Source: Roseovarius salincola
Lineage (GTDB): Bacteria; Pseudomonadota; Alphaproteobacteria; Rhodobacterales; Rhodobacteraceae
Length of the DNA stretch: 64,000 bases
Assembly (NCBI RefSeq): GCF_026891095.1
Contig: NZ_JAPTNL010000001.1
Coordinates: 62,001-126,000 of the forward strand
Direction of reading: 5' to 3'
The position numbers and the translations under genes are program-made. This document shows positions 35,604 to 44,024 of the stretch, one piece after another. Every line of letters begins with the position of its first letter. Position 1 is the first letter of the stretch. The notes below the pieces were generated by a model that was given only the letters and a program-made list of their open reading frames with translations, ran no database searches and was not told the DNA's origin.

Positions 35604-35902
35604 ACAACGTACAAAACGTCCGTTTTGTACGCCGGTTTTGTACCGAACGCGTCGCCCCGGCGGCGCGTTTTGTACAAATGCCGTGCCGGAGCCCATTCCG
35701 GCACCGCGAAGACCCCCCAACAACTATAACCGCGTGACAGGCGCGCGCCGTGGCGCGACGCGCCGGGCGACACCCATCGCGCGGCCTCTTTAACCAAAAT
35801 TAATGCCAAAGCCTCAGCCTTTCCGGTGCCGGAAGGGGCGGGTCATGCCTTCCTTTCTCGGACCGGAGGGGCGGACACGTAAGGCAAGAGGCATGAGCAG
35901 GC
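35604..35902 (+). other. Intergenic region before the gene transfer agent cluster
   Basis: These 299 bases hold the palindromic element, a perfect GTGCCGGA/TCCGGCAC hairpin at 35683-35704, and an AT-richer patch (TTTAACCAAAATTAATGCC, 35789-35807) that may belong to the GTA promoter. I see no gene. Confidence 0.5.
35609..35678. repeat. Palindromic multi-box element, copy 2 (GTACAAAACG boxes)
   Basis: Behind mltG lie GTACAAAACG (35609-35618), TC and CGTTTTGTAC (35621-35630), a perfect 22-base palindrome, followed by GGTTTTGTAC (35634-35643) and CGTTTTGTACAAA (35666-35678). The first 36 bases are almost identical to copy 1 at 331-365. The distance from the stop codon (5 bases) is also the same. 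Confidence 0.85.
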
Positions 35903-36244
35903 ATGGTTTTGATCACCCCCGACGAAGGCCCCACGGGGCTTTCGACCTCGATCGACGCGCTGGAACGACAATTGTCGGACATGCGCGAGGATCTGGAGGG
36001 GCTCTATTCCCGCATCCGGGGCGGAGAGCTGGACGAGTTGAAGAACGCGAGCCGCGCCACGTCGGAAATCCGGCAATGGCTGAAGATCGCGATTGAAGCG
36101 GAGGCACAACTTGAAAAACGCAGAAAACAGGAAAAAGGCATCGTGCGCGACTACGCGCTCGACCTCAGAGAGGCGCGATCTTCGATCCGGTGCCGCCTGG
36201 ATCGTCTCAGAAGGGCCAGATGCCCAGGACGAATTCCTCGATAG
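35903..36244 (+). CDS. GTA g1: small terminase subunit
   Basis: A 113-residue, mostly helical, charged protein corresponding to RcGTA g1, the small terminase that helps the large subunit package host DNA non-specifically. The coiled-coil-like block SIDALERQLSDMREDLEGLYSRI (about 15-38) and EIRQWLKIAIEAEAQLEKRRKQE (about 60-80) are visible. It opens the colinear GTA cluster. Its 3' end overlaps the large subunit by 134 bases if the large subunit starts at the TTG with the strong ribosome binding site. Confidence 0.85.
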   Translation: MVLITPDEGPTGLSTSIDALERQLSDMREDLEGLYSRIRGGELDELKNASRATSEIRQWLKIAIEAEAQLEKRRKQEKGIVRDYALDLREARSSIRCRLDRLRRARCPGRIPR

Positions 36245-37523
36245 TCTGGATGAGGGCGAGCTGATGGCGCTGCCCTATCTGTTCGAGTTCTGGGCGCTGG
36301 ATCATCAATTGCCCCCCGAGGGCGATTGGCGCAACTGGCTGATCATGGGCGGGCGCGGCGCTGGCAAGACGCGCGCGGGCGCAGAATGGGTGCGCGCGCA
36401 GGTCGAAGGGGCGATGCCGCTGGAGCCGGGGCGCTGCCGGCGCATGGCGCTGGTGGGCGAAACCATCGATCAGGTGCGCGAGGTGATGGTCTTCGGCGAA
36501 AGCGGGATCCTGGCCTGTTCACCGCCTGACCGGCGGCCCGACTGGCAGGCGACGCGCAAGCGGCTGGTCTGGCCCAATGGCGCGGTAGCGCAGGCGTTTT
36601 CGGCGCATGACCCCGAGGCGCTGCGCGGACCGCAATTCGACGGGGCCTGGGTGGACGAGCTGGCCAAGTGGAAAAAGGCGCGCGCCACCTGGGACATGCT
36701 GCAATTCGGTTTGCGGCTGGGGGATGATCCGCAGGTCTGCATCACCACCACCCCGCGCAATGTGGGCATTCTGAAGGAGCTGGTGGAGCAGGAGAGCACC
36801 GTCGTCACAAGTGCTGCGACCGAGGCCAATGCGGCCTATCTGGCGCAATCCTTCCTTGAGGAGGTGCGCGCGCGATATGCGGGCACGCGGCTGGGCCGTC
36901 AGGAGCTGGAGGGCGTCTTGCTGAGCGAGGCCGAGGGGGCGCTGTGGTCAGCGCCCGCGCTGGAGGCCGCGCGGGTCGCGGCACCGCCCGATCTGGACCG
37001 GATCGTCGTGGCGCTTGATCCGCCGGTGACGGGCAAGGCGGGTTCGGATGATTGCGGGATCATCGTGGCGGGCGTGGTGACGCGCGGCCCGGTGCAGGAT
37101 TGGCGCGCCTATGTGCTGGCCGATTGCAGCGTCAGCGCGGCCAGGCCGATGGTCTGGGCCAAGGCGGCGATCCGGGCGATGGAGCAATGGGGCGCCGACC
37201 GTCTGGTGGCCGAAGTGAACCAGGGCGGCGACCTTGTGGCCGAGGTGATCCGGCAGGTGGACCCGATGGTGCCCGTGCGCGCGGTTCACGCACGGCGCGG
37301 CAAGGTCGCGCGCGCCGAGCCGGTGGCCGCGCTTTACGAACAGGGGCGGGTGCATCACCTGCGCGGGCTGGGCGCGCTGGAAGATCAGATGTGCGCCATG
37401 ACGGCGCAGGGATTCGAGGGGCGCGGCAGCCCCGACCGGGTGGATGCGCTGGTCTGGGCGTTGAGCGACCTGATGATCGAGCCCGCCGCGAAATGGCGCC
37501 GCCCGCAGGTGCGCGCGGTCTGA
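36111..37523 (+). CDS. GTA g2: large terminase subunit
   Basis: A packaging ATPase/nuclease of about 470 residues. Walker A GGRGAGKT (about 80-87) and Walker B with the catalytic acid VDEL (about 181-184) are present, and the C-terminal RNase H-like nuclease begins at IVVALDPPVTG with a second acid in VAEVNQGGD. No ATG or GTG occurs where homologues start (before AAWIVSEGPDAQDEFLDSL). The best candidate is TTG at 36111, with GGAGG 6 bases upstream inside g1. A start at the internal ATG 36264 would lose conserved sequence. Confidence 0.9.
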   Translation: MKNAENRKKASCATTRSTSERRDLRSGAAWIVSEGPDAQDEFLDSLDEGELMALPYLFEFWALDHQLPPEGDWRNWLIMGGRGAGKTRAGAEWVRAQVEGAMPLEPGRCRRMALVGETIDQVREVMVFGESGILACSPPDRRPDWQATRKRLVWPNGAVAQAFSAHDPEALRGPQFDGAWVDELAKWKKARATWDMLQFGLRLGDDPQVCITTTPRNVGILKELVEQESTVVTSAATEANAAYLAQSFLEEVRARYAGTRLGRQELEGVLLSEAEGALWSAPALEAARVAAPPDLDRIVVALDPPVTGKAGSDDCGIIVAGVVTRGPVQDWRAYVLADCSVSAARPMVWAKAAIRAMEQWGADRLVAEVNQGGDLVAEVIRQVDPMVPVRAVHARRGKVARAEPVAALYEQGRVHHLRGLGALEDQMCAMTAQGFEGRGSPDRVDALVWALSDLMIEPAAKWRRPQVRAV

Positions 37524-37602
37524 TTCAGATTTCTTAAACCTTTCGCGGCCTGATGGCCCGGTGACGCGAAACAAGGCTGCAAGGCCAAGGAGACGAGCCG
37601 AG

Positions 37603-38799
37603 ATGAAACTGGATTTCTTCCGACAGGGCGCGGCGGCGCAGGCACGGGCAGAGGCGGCGCCCGAGACCAAGGTGAGTGCTGCGGGGCGGGTGATGGCCTG
37701 GCGGGGCGCGGGCCGCGTGGCCTGGAGCCCGCGCGACACCGCCTCGCTGATGCGCAGCGGTTTTGCCGGGAACCCGGTGGGATTTCGCTGTGTCAAGATG
37801 CTGGCCGAGGCGGCCGCCGCGCTGCCGCTGGTGTTGCAGGACGAGGCGCAGCGCTACGGCGTGCATCCGCTGCTGGATCTTTTGCGCCGCCCCAACCCGG
37901 CGCAGGGGCGCGCCGAACTGCTGGAGGCGCTTTACGGGCAGCTTTTGCTGAGTGGCAACGCCTATGTCGAGGCGGTGGGCGATGCGGGTGCGCTGCCGGG
38001 GGAGCTGCATGTGCTGCGCTCGGAGCGCATGAGCGTGATCCCCGGCGCGGATGGCTGGCCGGTGGCGTATGAATACGCGGTGGGCGGGCGCAAGCACCGT
38101 TTCGCGGTGGCGGGCGCGCCCGGCCCGATCTGTCATCTGAAATCGTTCCATCCGCAGGACGATCATTATGGCCTTTCGCCCATGCAGGCGGCGGCGCAGG
38201 CGCTGGACGTTCATAGCGCGGCGAGCCGCTGGTCAAAGGCGCTGCTGGACAATGCGGCGCGCCCGTCCGGCGCGATCGTCTATCACGGCGCCGAGGGGCA
38301 GGGCGCGCTGAGCGCGGATCAGTATGACCGTCTGGTGAGCGAGATGGAGACCCATCATCAGGGCGCGCGCAATGCCGGGCGGCCGATGTTGCTGGAGGGC
38401 GGGCTTGACTGGAAGCCGATGGGGTTCTCGCCCTCGGACATGGAGTTCCAGAAGACCAAGGAGGCCGCCGCGCGCGAGATCGCGCTGGCCTTCGGGGTGC
38501 CGCCGATGCTGCTGGGGATTCCGGGGGATGCGACCTATGCCAATTACCAGGAGGCGAACCGCGCCTTTTACCGCCTGAGCGTGCTGCCGATGGCGACGCG
38601 GGTAAGCGCGGCGCTGGGCGAATGGCTGTCGGGGTTCGGCGAGGCGCGGCTGGAGCTGGCGCCCGATCTTGACAGGTTGCCCGCATTGGCGGGCGAGCGC
38701 GATGCGCAATGGGCGCGCGTCGCGGCGGCCGATTTTCTGAGTGCGGGCGAAAAGCGCGCGCTGCTGGGGCTGCCGCCGCAGGAGCAGGGCGATGCGTGA
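37603..38799 (+). CDS. GTA g3: HK97-type portal protein
   Basis: A 398-residue portal protein forming the dodecameric DNA gate of the capsid. Conserved blocks are RVAWSPRDTASLMRSGF, HPLLDLLRRPNP (about 87-98), LLLSGNAYVEAV and the ending LAFGVPPMLLGIPGDATYANYQEANRAFYR, all typical of the phage_portal family. AAGGAG lies 10 bases before ATG. The last 8 bases overlap the next small gene. Confidence 0.95.
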   Translation: MKLDFFRQGAAAQARAEAAPETKVSAAGRVMAWRGAGRVAWSPRDTASLMRSGFAGNPVGFRCVKMLAEAAAALPLVLQDEAQRYGVHPLLDLLRRPNPAQGRAELLEALYGQLLLSGNAYVEAVGDAGALPGELHVLRSERMSVIPGADGWPVAYEYAVGGRKHRFAVAGAPGPICHLKSFHPQDDHYGLSPMQAAAQALDVHSAASRWSKALLDNAARPSGAIVYHGAEGQGALSADQYDRLVSEMETHHQGARNAGRPMLLEGGLDWKPMGFSPSDMEFQKTKEAAAREIALAFGVPPMLLGIPGDATYANYQEANRAFYRLSVLPMATRVSAALGEWLSGFGEARLELAPDLDRLPALAGERDAQWARVAAADFLSAGEKRALLGLPPQEQGDA

Positions 38800-39025
38800 G
38801 GCGGGTGAGCGCTATGGCTTTGAGGCGTTCGACTGTGCCCCGGCCTTGCGGCTGGAGGCGCAGGAGCGGGTGGCGCGGTTGCAGCATGACGCGGTGGTGG
38901 AACGGCTTGAGCGGTTCGAGGCGGCGCTGGAGCGGCTGGAACGGCGGCTGTGGCTGGCGGTTTACGGCGTGGTGGGCGCGATCCTGGCGCAGGCGTTCCA
39001 GCCCTTGCTGGCGGCGCTGCCATGA
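38792..39025 (+). CDS. GTA g3.5: small membrane protein
   Basis: A 77-residue protein in the g3.5 position between portal and protease. Residues 20-50 form an amphipathic, Glu/Arg-rich helix (RLEAQERVARLQHDAVVERLE, likely coiled coil), and residues 55-75 form one membrane helix (LAVYGVVGAILAQAFQPLLA). It starts 8 bases inside g3 and its stop overlaps the start of g4 (ATGA). Its role in GTA assembly is not established. Confidence 0.8.
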   Translation: MREAGERYGFEAFDCAPALRLEAQERVARLQHDAVVERLERFEAALERLERRLWLAVYGVVGAILAQAFQPLLAALP

Positions 39026-39621
39026 AAGCGGGTGACGAAAGGATGAGAGCGATGGACGCAAGTGAATGGCTGGAGCGCAAGTTCTGCGCCGGTGACACGC
39101 AAGGGATGCTGGCGCAGGACGGCGCCACGATCGAGGGCTATGCCAGCCTGTTCGGCGATCAGGACCGGGGCGGCGACATCGTGGCGCCGGGCGCTTACGG
39201 CGCGTCGCTGGAGCGGCTGGCGCGCGAGGGGCGCAAGGTCAAGATGCTCTGGCAGCACGACCCGGCGCAGCCGATCGGGATCTGGGACGAGGTGCGCGAG
39301 GATGCGCGCGGATTGTGGGTGAAGGGCCGTCTGCTGGATGGTGTGGCGCGCGCCCGCGAGGCCGCAGCGCTGATCGCGGCGGGTGCGATCGACGGGCTGA
39401 GCATCGGCTATCGCACGCTGCGCGCGGGCAGGAACGACAGGGGCCGGCGGCTTCTGAACGAACTGGAGCTCTGGGAGGTGTCGCTGGTGACATTCCCGAT
39501 GCTGCCCAGTGCGCGGGTGGCGGCCAAGGGCGAAGCGGCGCCCAACGCCGCCGACCTGCGGGCGCTGGCGGGGCTGTTCGCCTCGGCCAGCCAGGAGATG
39601 GCGCGCCGCGACGAGGGCTGA
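39022..39621 (+). CDS. GTA g4: HK97-type prohead protease
   Basis: A 199-residue serine protease that trims the capsid protein during maturation. The conserved sequence is EGYASLFGDQDRGGDIVAPGAY, the catalytic His in MLWQHDPAQPIG and the catalytic Ser in AIDGLSIGYRT. The start overlaps the g3.5 stop by ATGA. Length fits the family (about 180-220). Confidence 0.93.
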   Translation: MKAGDERMRAMDASEWLERKFCAGDTQGMLAQDGATIEGYASLFGDQDRGGDIVAPGAYGASLERLAREGRKVKMLWQHDPAQPIGIWDEVREDARGLWVKGRLLDGVARAREAAALIAAGAIDGLSIGYRTLRAGRNDRGRRLLNELELWEVSLVTFPMLPSARVAAKGEAAPNAADLRALAGLFASASQEMARRDEG

Positions 39622-39663
39622 CGCGCCGCAACCGAGACAAGCAACCAGAAACGGAACCAAGCG

Positions 39664-40845
39664 ATGAGCAAGACCGAGGCGAAGGCGGCGACCGGGGGCG
39701 ATCTGTCCGCGGTGGCGGAGGTGAAATCCGCAGTGTCGGACTTCATGAGCGAATTCAGCGGCTTTCGGGCCGAGATTCAGAAGCGACTTCAACAGCAGGA
39801 TGACAAGATGACGACGATGGAACGCAAATCCCTGGCGCAGGCGCGCCCGGTTCTGGCAACCAGCGCAGCCGAGGCCGCGCCCCATTGCAAGGCGTTCGAC
39901 GCCTATCTGCGCAGTGGTGACGATGACGGGCTGCGCGCATTGGAACTGGAGGGCAAGGCGCTGAGCAGCGCGGTGGCGGGCGATGGCGGCTATCTGGTCG
40001 ATCCCCAGACCGCCGACACGATCAAGTCGGTGCTGTCCTCGACCGCGTCGATCCGGGCGATCGCCAATGTGGTGCAGGTCGAGGCGACCTCGTTCGACGT
40101 GCTGATCGACCATTCCGAACTGGGCCATGGCTGGGCCACCGAGAGCGACCCCACCGCCGAGACCGGCACGCCGGTGATCGACCGCATCACCATCCCGCTG
40201 CACGAGCTGAGCGCGCTGCCCAAGGCCAGCCAGCGCCTGCTGGATGACAGTGCCTTCGATATCGAGGGCTGGCTGGCGGGGCGCATCGCCGACCGTTTCG
40301 CCCGCGCCGAGGCGGCGGCCTTCATCGCCGGGGACGGGATCGACAAGCCGCGCGGCTTCCTGACCCATGCGGATGTGGATAACGATGTCTGGACCTGGGG
40401 CAATCTTGGCTATGTGCCGACCGGCGCGGACGGTGATTTCGGCGGGGCCGAGGCGCTGATCGACCTGGTCTATGCGCTTGGCGCGCAGTATCGCGCAAAC
40501 GCGGTTTTCGTCATGAATTCCAAGACGGCGGGCGCGGTGCGCAAGCTCAAGGACAATGACGGCCGCTTCTTGTGGTCGGACGGTCTGGCGGCCGGCGAAC
40601 CGGCGCGCCTGATGGGCTATCCGGTGCTGATCGCCGAGGACATGCCCGATATGGCCAGCGGCGCCAATGCCATCGCCTTTGGCGATTTCAGCGCCGGTTA
40701 CACCGTGGCCGAGCGCCCGGATCTGCGCGTGCTGCGCGACCCGTTCAGCGCCAAGCCGCATGTGCTGTTCTACGCCACCAAGCGCGTCGGCGGTGATGTG
40801 AGCGATTTCGCCGCCATCAAGCTGCTGAAATTCGCCGCCGCCTAA
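39664..40845 (+). CDS. GTA g5: major capsid protein
   Basis: A 393-residue HK97-fold capsid protein. About the first 100 residues form the scaffold-like part removed by the protease (VKSAVSDFMSEFSGFRAEIQ is a predicted coiled coil). The mature part includes GDGGYLVDPQTADTIKSVL, the E-loop and the P-domain block RLLDDSAFDIEGWLAGRIADRFARAEAAAF, and ends YATKRVGGDVSDFAAIKLLKFA. In RcGTA this protein forms a T=3 oblate head too small to hold the whole GTA cluster. Confidence 0.95.
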   Translation: MSKTEAKAATGGDLSAVAEVKSAVSDFMSEFSGFRAEIQKRLQQQDDKMTTMERKSLAQARPVLATSAAEAAPHCKAFDAYLRSGDDDGLRALELEGKALSSAVAGDGGYLVDPQTADTIKSVLSSTASIRAIANVVQVEATSFDVLIDHSELGHGWATESDPTAETGTPVIDRITIPLHELSALPKASQRLLDDSAFDIEGWLAGRIADRFARAEAAAFIAGDGIDKPRGFLTHADVDNDVWTWGNLGYVPTGADGDFGGAEALIDLVYALGAQYRANAVFVMNSKTAGAVRKLKDNDGRFLWSDGLAAGEPARLMGYPVLIAEDMPDMASGANAIAFGDFSAGYTVAERPDLRVLRDPFSAKPHVLFYATKRVGGDVSDFAAIKLLKFAAA

Positions 40846-41007
40846 GCGGTGGCGGATCGGGCGCGGGCCTTCGAGCGGTCCGCGTCCGGGGCGTGCGCCG
40901 GGAACCCCGAAGGCGTTGTCCGGCTGCTTCCCCCCTCCGGATGAGCAACGCGGGCGGCGTGCGCCCGACAGACCGGAGCGAGGGGCGGGGATTTGTGGAG
41001 AGGGTCC

Positions 41008-41607
41008 ATGATGTTGATTGAAGAAACGGGGGTGCCTCTGGCCGCGCTGCCACTGGCCCAGTTCAAGGCGCATCTGCGCCTTGGCACGGGGTTTTCCGAG
41101 GATGGCTTGCAGGACATCGTGCTGGAGAGCTTTCTGCGCGCGGCAATGGCGGCCATCGAGGCGCGCACCGGCAAGGCGCTGTTGCGGCGCGCGTTTACCT
41201 GGACGCTGTCGCGCTGGCGCGATCCGGGCGGGCAGCCCGTGCCGGTGGCCCCGGTCGATGCGATCACGGCGATCACCCTGCGCGGGCGCAGCGAAAGCGA
41301 AGAGGTCATCGACCCCGCGCTTTACCGCCTTGAACGCGATGCGCAGCGCCCGGTGATCCGCCCGGCGGGCACGGCGCTGCCCTGTATCCCGACCGGGGGG
41401 ACGGCGGAGATCGCCTTTGCGGCGGGTTTCGCCGATGCCTGGGGCGATCTGCCCGCCGATCTGGCGCAGGCGGTGCTGCTGCTGGCGGCGCATTACTATG
41501 AATATCGCGACGAGACCGCGCTGGGCGAGGGCTGCATGCCCTTTGGCGTGCGCAGCCTGATCGAGCGGTATCGTACGGTGCGCCTGTTTGCCGGGGGCGC
41601 GGGGTGA
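41008..41607 (+). CDS. GTA g6: head-tail adaptor protein
   Basis: A 199-residue helical protein of the gp6/DUF phage connector class that sits under the portal. Visible features are PLAQFKAHLRLGTGFSEDGLQDIVLESFLRAAMAAIEARTGKAL (spread over the N-terminal 60 residues) and LAQAVLLLAAHYYEYRDE. Start ATG at 41008 has GGAGAGGG upstream. A 162-base non-coding gap separates it from the capsid gene, the largest within the cluster. Confidence 0.88.
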   Translation: MMLIEETGVPLAALPLAQFKAHLRLGTGFSEDGLQDIVLESFLRAAMAAIEARTGKALLRRAFTWTLSRWRDPGGQPVPVAPVDAITAITLRGRSESEEVIDPALYRLERDAQRPVIRPAGTALPCIPTGGTAEIAFAAGFADAWGDLPADLAQAVLLLAAHYYEYRDETALGEGCMPFGVRSLIERYRTVRLFAGGAG

Positions 41608-41945
41608 TGGCGGGGGTGCATCTCAGCCGCCAGTTGTTGCTGGAGCGCCCTGCAAGGGTGCCCGATGGGGCCGGGGGATTCACCCAGGCCTGGCAGGCGA
41701 TCGGCGCGCTTTGGGCCGAGGTCGACATGCGCCAGGGGCGCGAGCGCGGCGGCGAGGCGGTGCCGCTGACGGCGACGGCCTGCCGTATCACGGTGCGCGC
41801 CGCGCGCCCCGGCGCGCCGATGCGCCCATTGGCGGGACAGCGTTTTCGCGAAGGCGCGCGCATCTTTCGCATCGAGGCGGTGGCCGAGCGCGATGCGCGC
41901 GGGCGTTACCTGACATGCTTTGCCAGGGAGGAGGCGGCGCTATGA
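41607..41945 (+). CDS. GTA g7: head-closure / head-tail joining protein
   Basis: A 112-residue beta-rich protein of the phage head-tail joining family, starting SRQLLLERPARVPDGAGGFTQAW and ending FREGARIFRIEAVAERDARGRYLTCFA. ATG at 41607 overlaps the g6 stop (TGATG); a GTG one codon earlier is equally possible. The stop overlaps g8 as ATGA. Confidence 0.88.
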   Translation: MAGVHLSRQLLLERPARVPDGAGGFTQAWQAIGALWAEVDMRQGRERGGEAVPLTATACRITVRAARPGAPMRPLAGQRFREGARIFRIEAVAERDARGRYLTCFAREEAAL

Positions 41946-42358
41946 GCTATGGAGTGGCCGCGGGTTTGCAGGCGGCGATCTATCAGCGCCTGACGCAGGA
42001 TGGCGCGCTGGCGGCGCTGGTGGGCGATGCGATCTATGACGCGCTGCCCGCGGGTGACAGCCTGCCGGACACCTATGTGACGCTTGGCCCCGAGGATGTG
42101 CGCGCGCGCGGCGACGGCACGGGCGGCGGCGCGTGGCATCGCATCATTATCTCGGTCGTCACCTCGGCAACGGGGTTTCACGGCGCCAAGCAGGTGGCGG
42201 GCGCGGTGGGCGATGCATTGGGCACGGGCGCGATGACGTTGGAACGGGGGCGGCTTGTGAGCCTTCGCTTCGATCGCGCGCGGGCGGCCCGCGAGGGCAG
42301 CGGCGCGTTGCGCCGGATCGACCTGAGCTTTCGCGCACGCATCGAGGACACGGAATAA
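41942..42358 (+). CDS. GTA g8: tail terminator protein (DUF3168)
   Basis: A 138-residue DUF3168 protein, the family of tail-terminator proteins. The motifs ALAALVGDAIYDALPAGDSLPDTYVTLG and RIDLSFRARIED are typical. It starts with an ATGA overlap on g7 and precedes the major tail gene by 26 bases. Confidence 0.9.
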   Translation: MSYGVAAGLQAAIYQRLTQDGALAALVGDAIYDALPAGDSLPDTYVTLGPEDVRARGDGTGGGAWHRIIISVVTSATGFHGAKQVAGAVGDALGTGAMTLERGRLVSLRFDRARAAREGSGALRRIDLSFRARIEDTE

Positions 42359-42384
42359 CCCTATGAACAATCGGAGAAAGAGAC

Positions 42385-42798
42385 ATGTCGGTACAGAATG
42401 GCAAGGACCTGCTGGTCAAGATCGACCTGACGGGCGACGGAAATTTCGAGACCGTCGCGGGGCTGCGCGCAACGCGGGTGAGTTTCAACGCGCAGAGCGT
42501 CGATGTCACCAGCCTGGAAAGCGCGGGGGGCTGGCGCGAATTGCTGGGCGGTGCGGGTGTTAAATCGGCGGCTATCAGCGGTTCCGGAATTTTCCGCGAC
42601 GCGACCAGCGATGCGCGCGCGCGCCAGCTTTTCTTTGATGGCGAGGTGCCTGCCTTTCAGGTGGTGATCCCGGATTTCGGCACCGTGGAAGGGCCGTTCC
42701 AGATCACCGCGATCGAATATGCGGGCAGCCATGATGGCGAGGCGACCTATGAGATCGCGCTGGCCTCGGCGGGGCAGCTGATCTTCACGGCGGCCTGA
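42385..42798 (+). CDS. GTA g9: major tail protein
   Basis: A 137-residue tail tube protein. The pattern KDLLVKIDLTGDGNFETVAGLRATRVSFNAQSVDVTS and FQVVIPDFGTVEGPFQITAIEYAGSHDGEATYEIALASAG is the TP901-1-type tail tube fold (spread over the protein). A strong GGAGAAAGAGAC region precedes ATG. Hexameric rings of this protein build the short flexible GTA tail. Confidence 0.93.
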   Translation: MSVQNGKDLLVKIDLTGDGNFETVAGLRATRVSFNAQSVDVTSLESAGGWRELLGGAGVKSAAISGSGIFRDATSDARARQLFFDGEVPAFQVVIPDFGTVEGPFQITAIEYAGSHDGEATYEIALASAGQLIFTAA

Positions 42799-42800
42799 TC

Positions 42801-43121
42801 ATGGCGAACCCCTGGGCCGGTGAGGTGGCATTGGTGATCGACGGGCAGCGCCATGTGCTCAAGCTGACGTTGGGGGCGCTGGCCGAGCTTGAGGCGGGGC
42901 TGGAGAGCGATTCACTGGTCGATCTGGTGGCGCGTTTCGAGTCCGGGGCGTTTTCGTCGCGCGACGTGTTGCGGCTGATCGTGGCGGGATTGCGCGGCGG
43001 TGGCTGGCGCGGGCAGGCCGGGGATCTGGTGAGCGCTGAGATCGAGGGCGGGCCGCTGGGTGCGGCGCAAGCGGCGGCGCAACTGCTGGCACGCGCCTTC
43101 ATGGCGCCGGGTGGCGCATGA
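42801..43121 (+). CDS. GTA g10: tail assembly chaperone-like protein (GTA_gp10)
   Basis: A 106-residue protein of the GTA-gp10 family, with LKLTLGALAELEAGLESDSLVDLVARFESGAFSSRDVLRLIVAGLRGGG spread over residues 20-70. It corresponds in position to phage lambda gpG. The stop overlaps the start of the next small gene (ATGA), giving coupling; I see no slippery sequence of the gpG-T type. Confidence 0.88.
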   Translation: MANPWAGEVALVIDGQRHVLKLTLGALAELEAGLESDSLVDLVARFESGAFSSRDVLRLIVAGLRGGGWRGQAGDLVSAEIEGGPLGAAQAAAQLLARAFMAPGGA

Positions 43122-43351
43122 ACGGGCCGGGGAACGGGGCGGAAAATCGCCGCGTGAACTGGCCGGCGCTGATGCGGGCGGGAATGCGGGGCCATGGACT
43201 CAGCCCGGCGGCGTTCTGGGCGCTGACCCCGGCCGAGCTGGAACTGATGCTGGGGCGCCCGGCGGGTGTGGCGCCGCTGGCGCGCGCAAGGCTCGAGGCC
43301 TTGCTGAGGGATTTCCCGGATGGTCCGGGAAGCGGCATGAAGGATGATTGA
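43118..43351 (+). CDS. GTA g10.1: phage tail assembly chaperone (rcc01693 family)
   Basis: A 77-residue protein with the signature NWPALMRAGMRGHGLSPAAFWALTPAELELMLG (residues 14-46), diagnostic of the small rcc01693-type tail assembly chaperone. It is sandwiched between g10 and the tape measure, and overlaps both (4 bases upstream, 8 bases downstream). It may act together with g10 on the tape measure. Confidence 0.9.
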   Translation: MNGPGNGAENRRVNWPALMRAGMRGHGLSPAAFWALTPAELELMLGRPAGVAPLARARLEALLRDFPDGPGSGMKDD

Positions 43352-44006
43352 CGTGGAGCAGTTGGACGATCTTGAGGCGCAGGTCGGGGCGCTGGATGAC
43401 AGCCTTGGCGCGGCGACGGGCATGGCGGCGGCGTTCAATGCCGAGCTGGGCCGGGTGCGCGAGGGCTTTGCTGGGGCCGGGCAGGATGTGGCCAGCCTGG
43501 AACAGGGCCTGAGCCGGGGGCTGAGCAGTGCCATTCGCGGCGCGGTGGTCGGGGGCGACAGCCTGTCGGATGCCTTGAACAAGATGGCGGGCGCGATGAT
43601 CGACACCGCCTTCAACGCCGCGGTGAAGCCGGTGAGCAATCATTTCGGCGAGCTGCTGAGCGAAGGGGTGGGCGGCCTGTTCCAGGGGCTTATGCCCTTT
43701 GGGAAGGGTGCGGGCTTTGCCCAGGGACGGGTGCAGCCCTTTGCCAGCGGCGGCATCGTCAGCGGGCCGGTCAGTTTCCCGATGCGCGGCGGCAGTGGCT
43801 TGATGGGCGAGGCCGGTCCCGAGGCGATCATGCCGCTGGCGCGCGGCGCGGATGGCAAGCTGGGGGTGCAGGCGCAGGGCCGCGGGGGGCCGGTTCAGGT
43901 GGTGATGAACATCTCCACCCCCGATGCCGAGGGATTCCGCCGCTCGAGGGCGCAGATCGCCGCCGAACTTGGCCGCGCCATCGGGCGCGGTGGGCGCAAC
44001 CGTTAA
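43344..44006 (+). CDS. GTA g11: tape measure protein
   Basis: A 220-residue tape-measure protein, very short compared with typical phage tape measures, in line with the short GTA tail. Features are an alpha-helical first half, hydrophobic Gly/Ala-rich central region (SDALNKMAGAMIDTAFNAAVKPVS), and the FASGGIVSGPVSFP and LMGEAGPEAIMPLARG motif that occurs at the end of many tape measures. ATG at 43344 overlaps g10.1. Confidence 0.9.
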   Translation: MIDVEQLDDLEAQVGALDDSLGAATGMAAAFNAELGRVREGFAGAGQDVASLEQGLSRGLSSAIRGAVVGGDSLSDALNKMAGAMIDTAFNAAVKPVSNHFGELLSEGVGGLFQGLMPFGKGAGFAQGRVQPFASGGIVSGPVSFPMRGGSGLMGEAGPEAIMPLARGADGKLGVQAQGRGGPVQVVMNISTPDAEGFRRSRAQIAAELGRAIGRGGRNR

Positions 44007-44024
44007 GCAGAGGGCACGAGGACC

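Noticed and set aside
38962..41493. Open frame of about 840 codons on the minus strand opposite GTA g4-g6
   Set aside because: Shadow frame of the protease, capsid and adaptor genes; no domain is visible.
43090..43130. Possible lambda gpG/gpGT-like programmed frameshift between g10 and g10.1
   Set aside because: No slippery heptamer is visible; g10.1 has its own ATG in an ATGA overlap.
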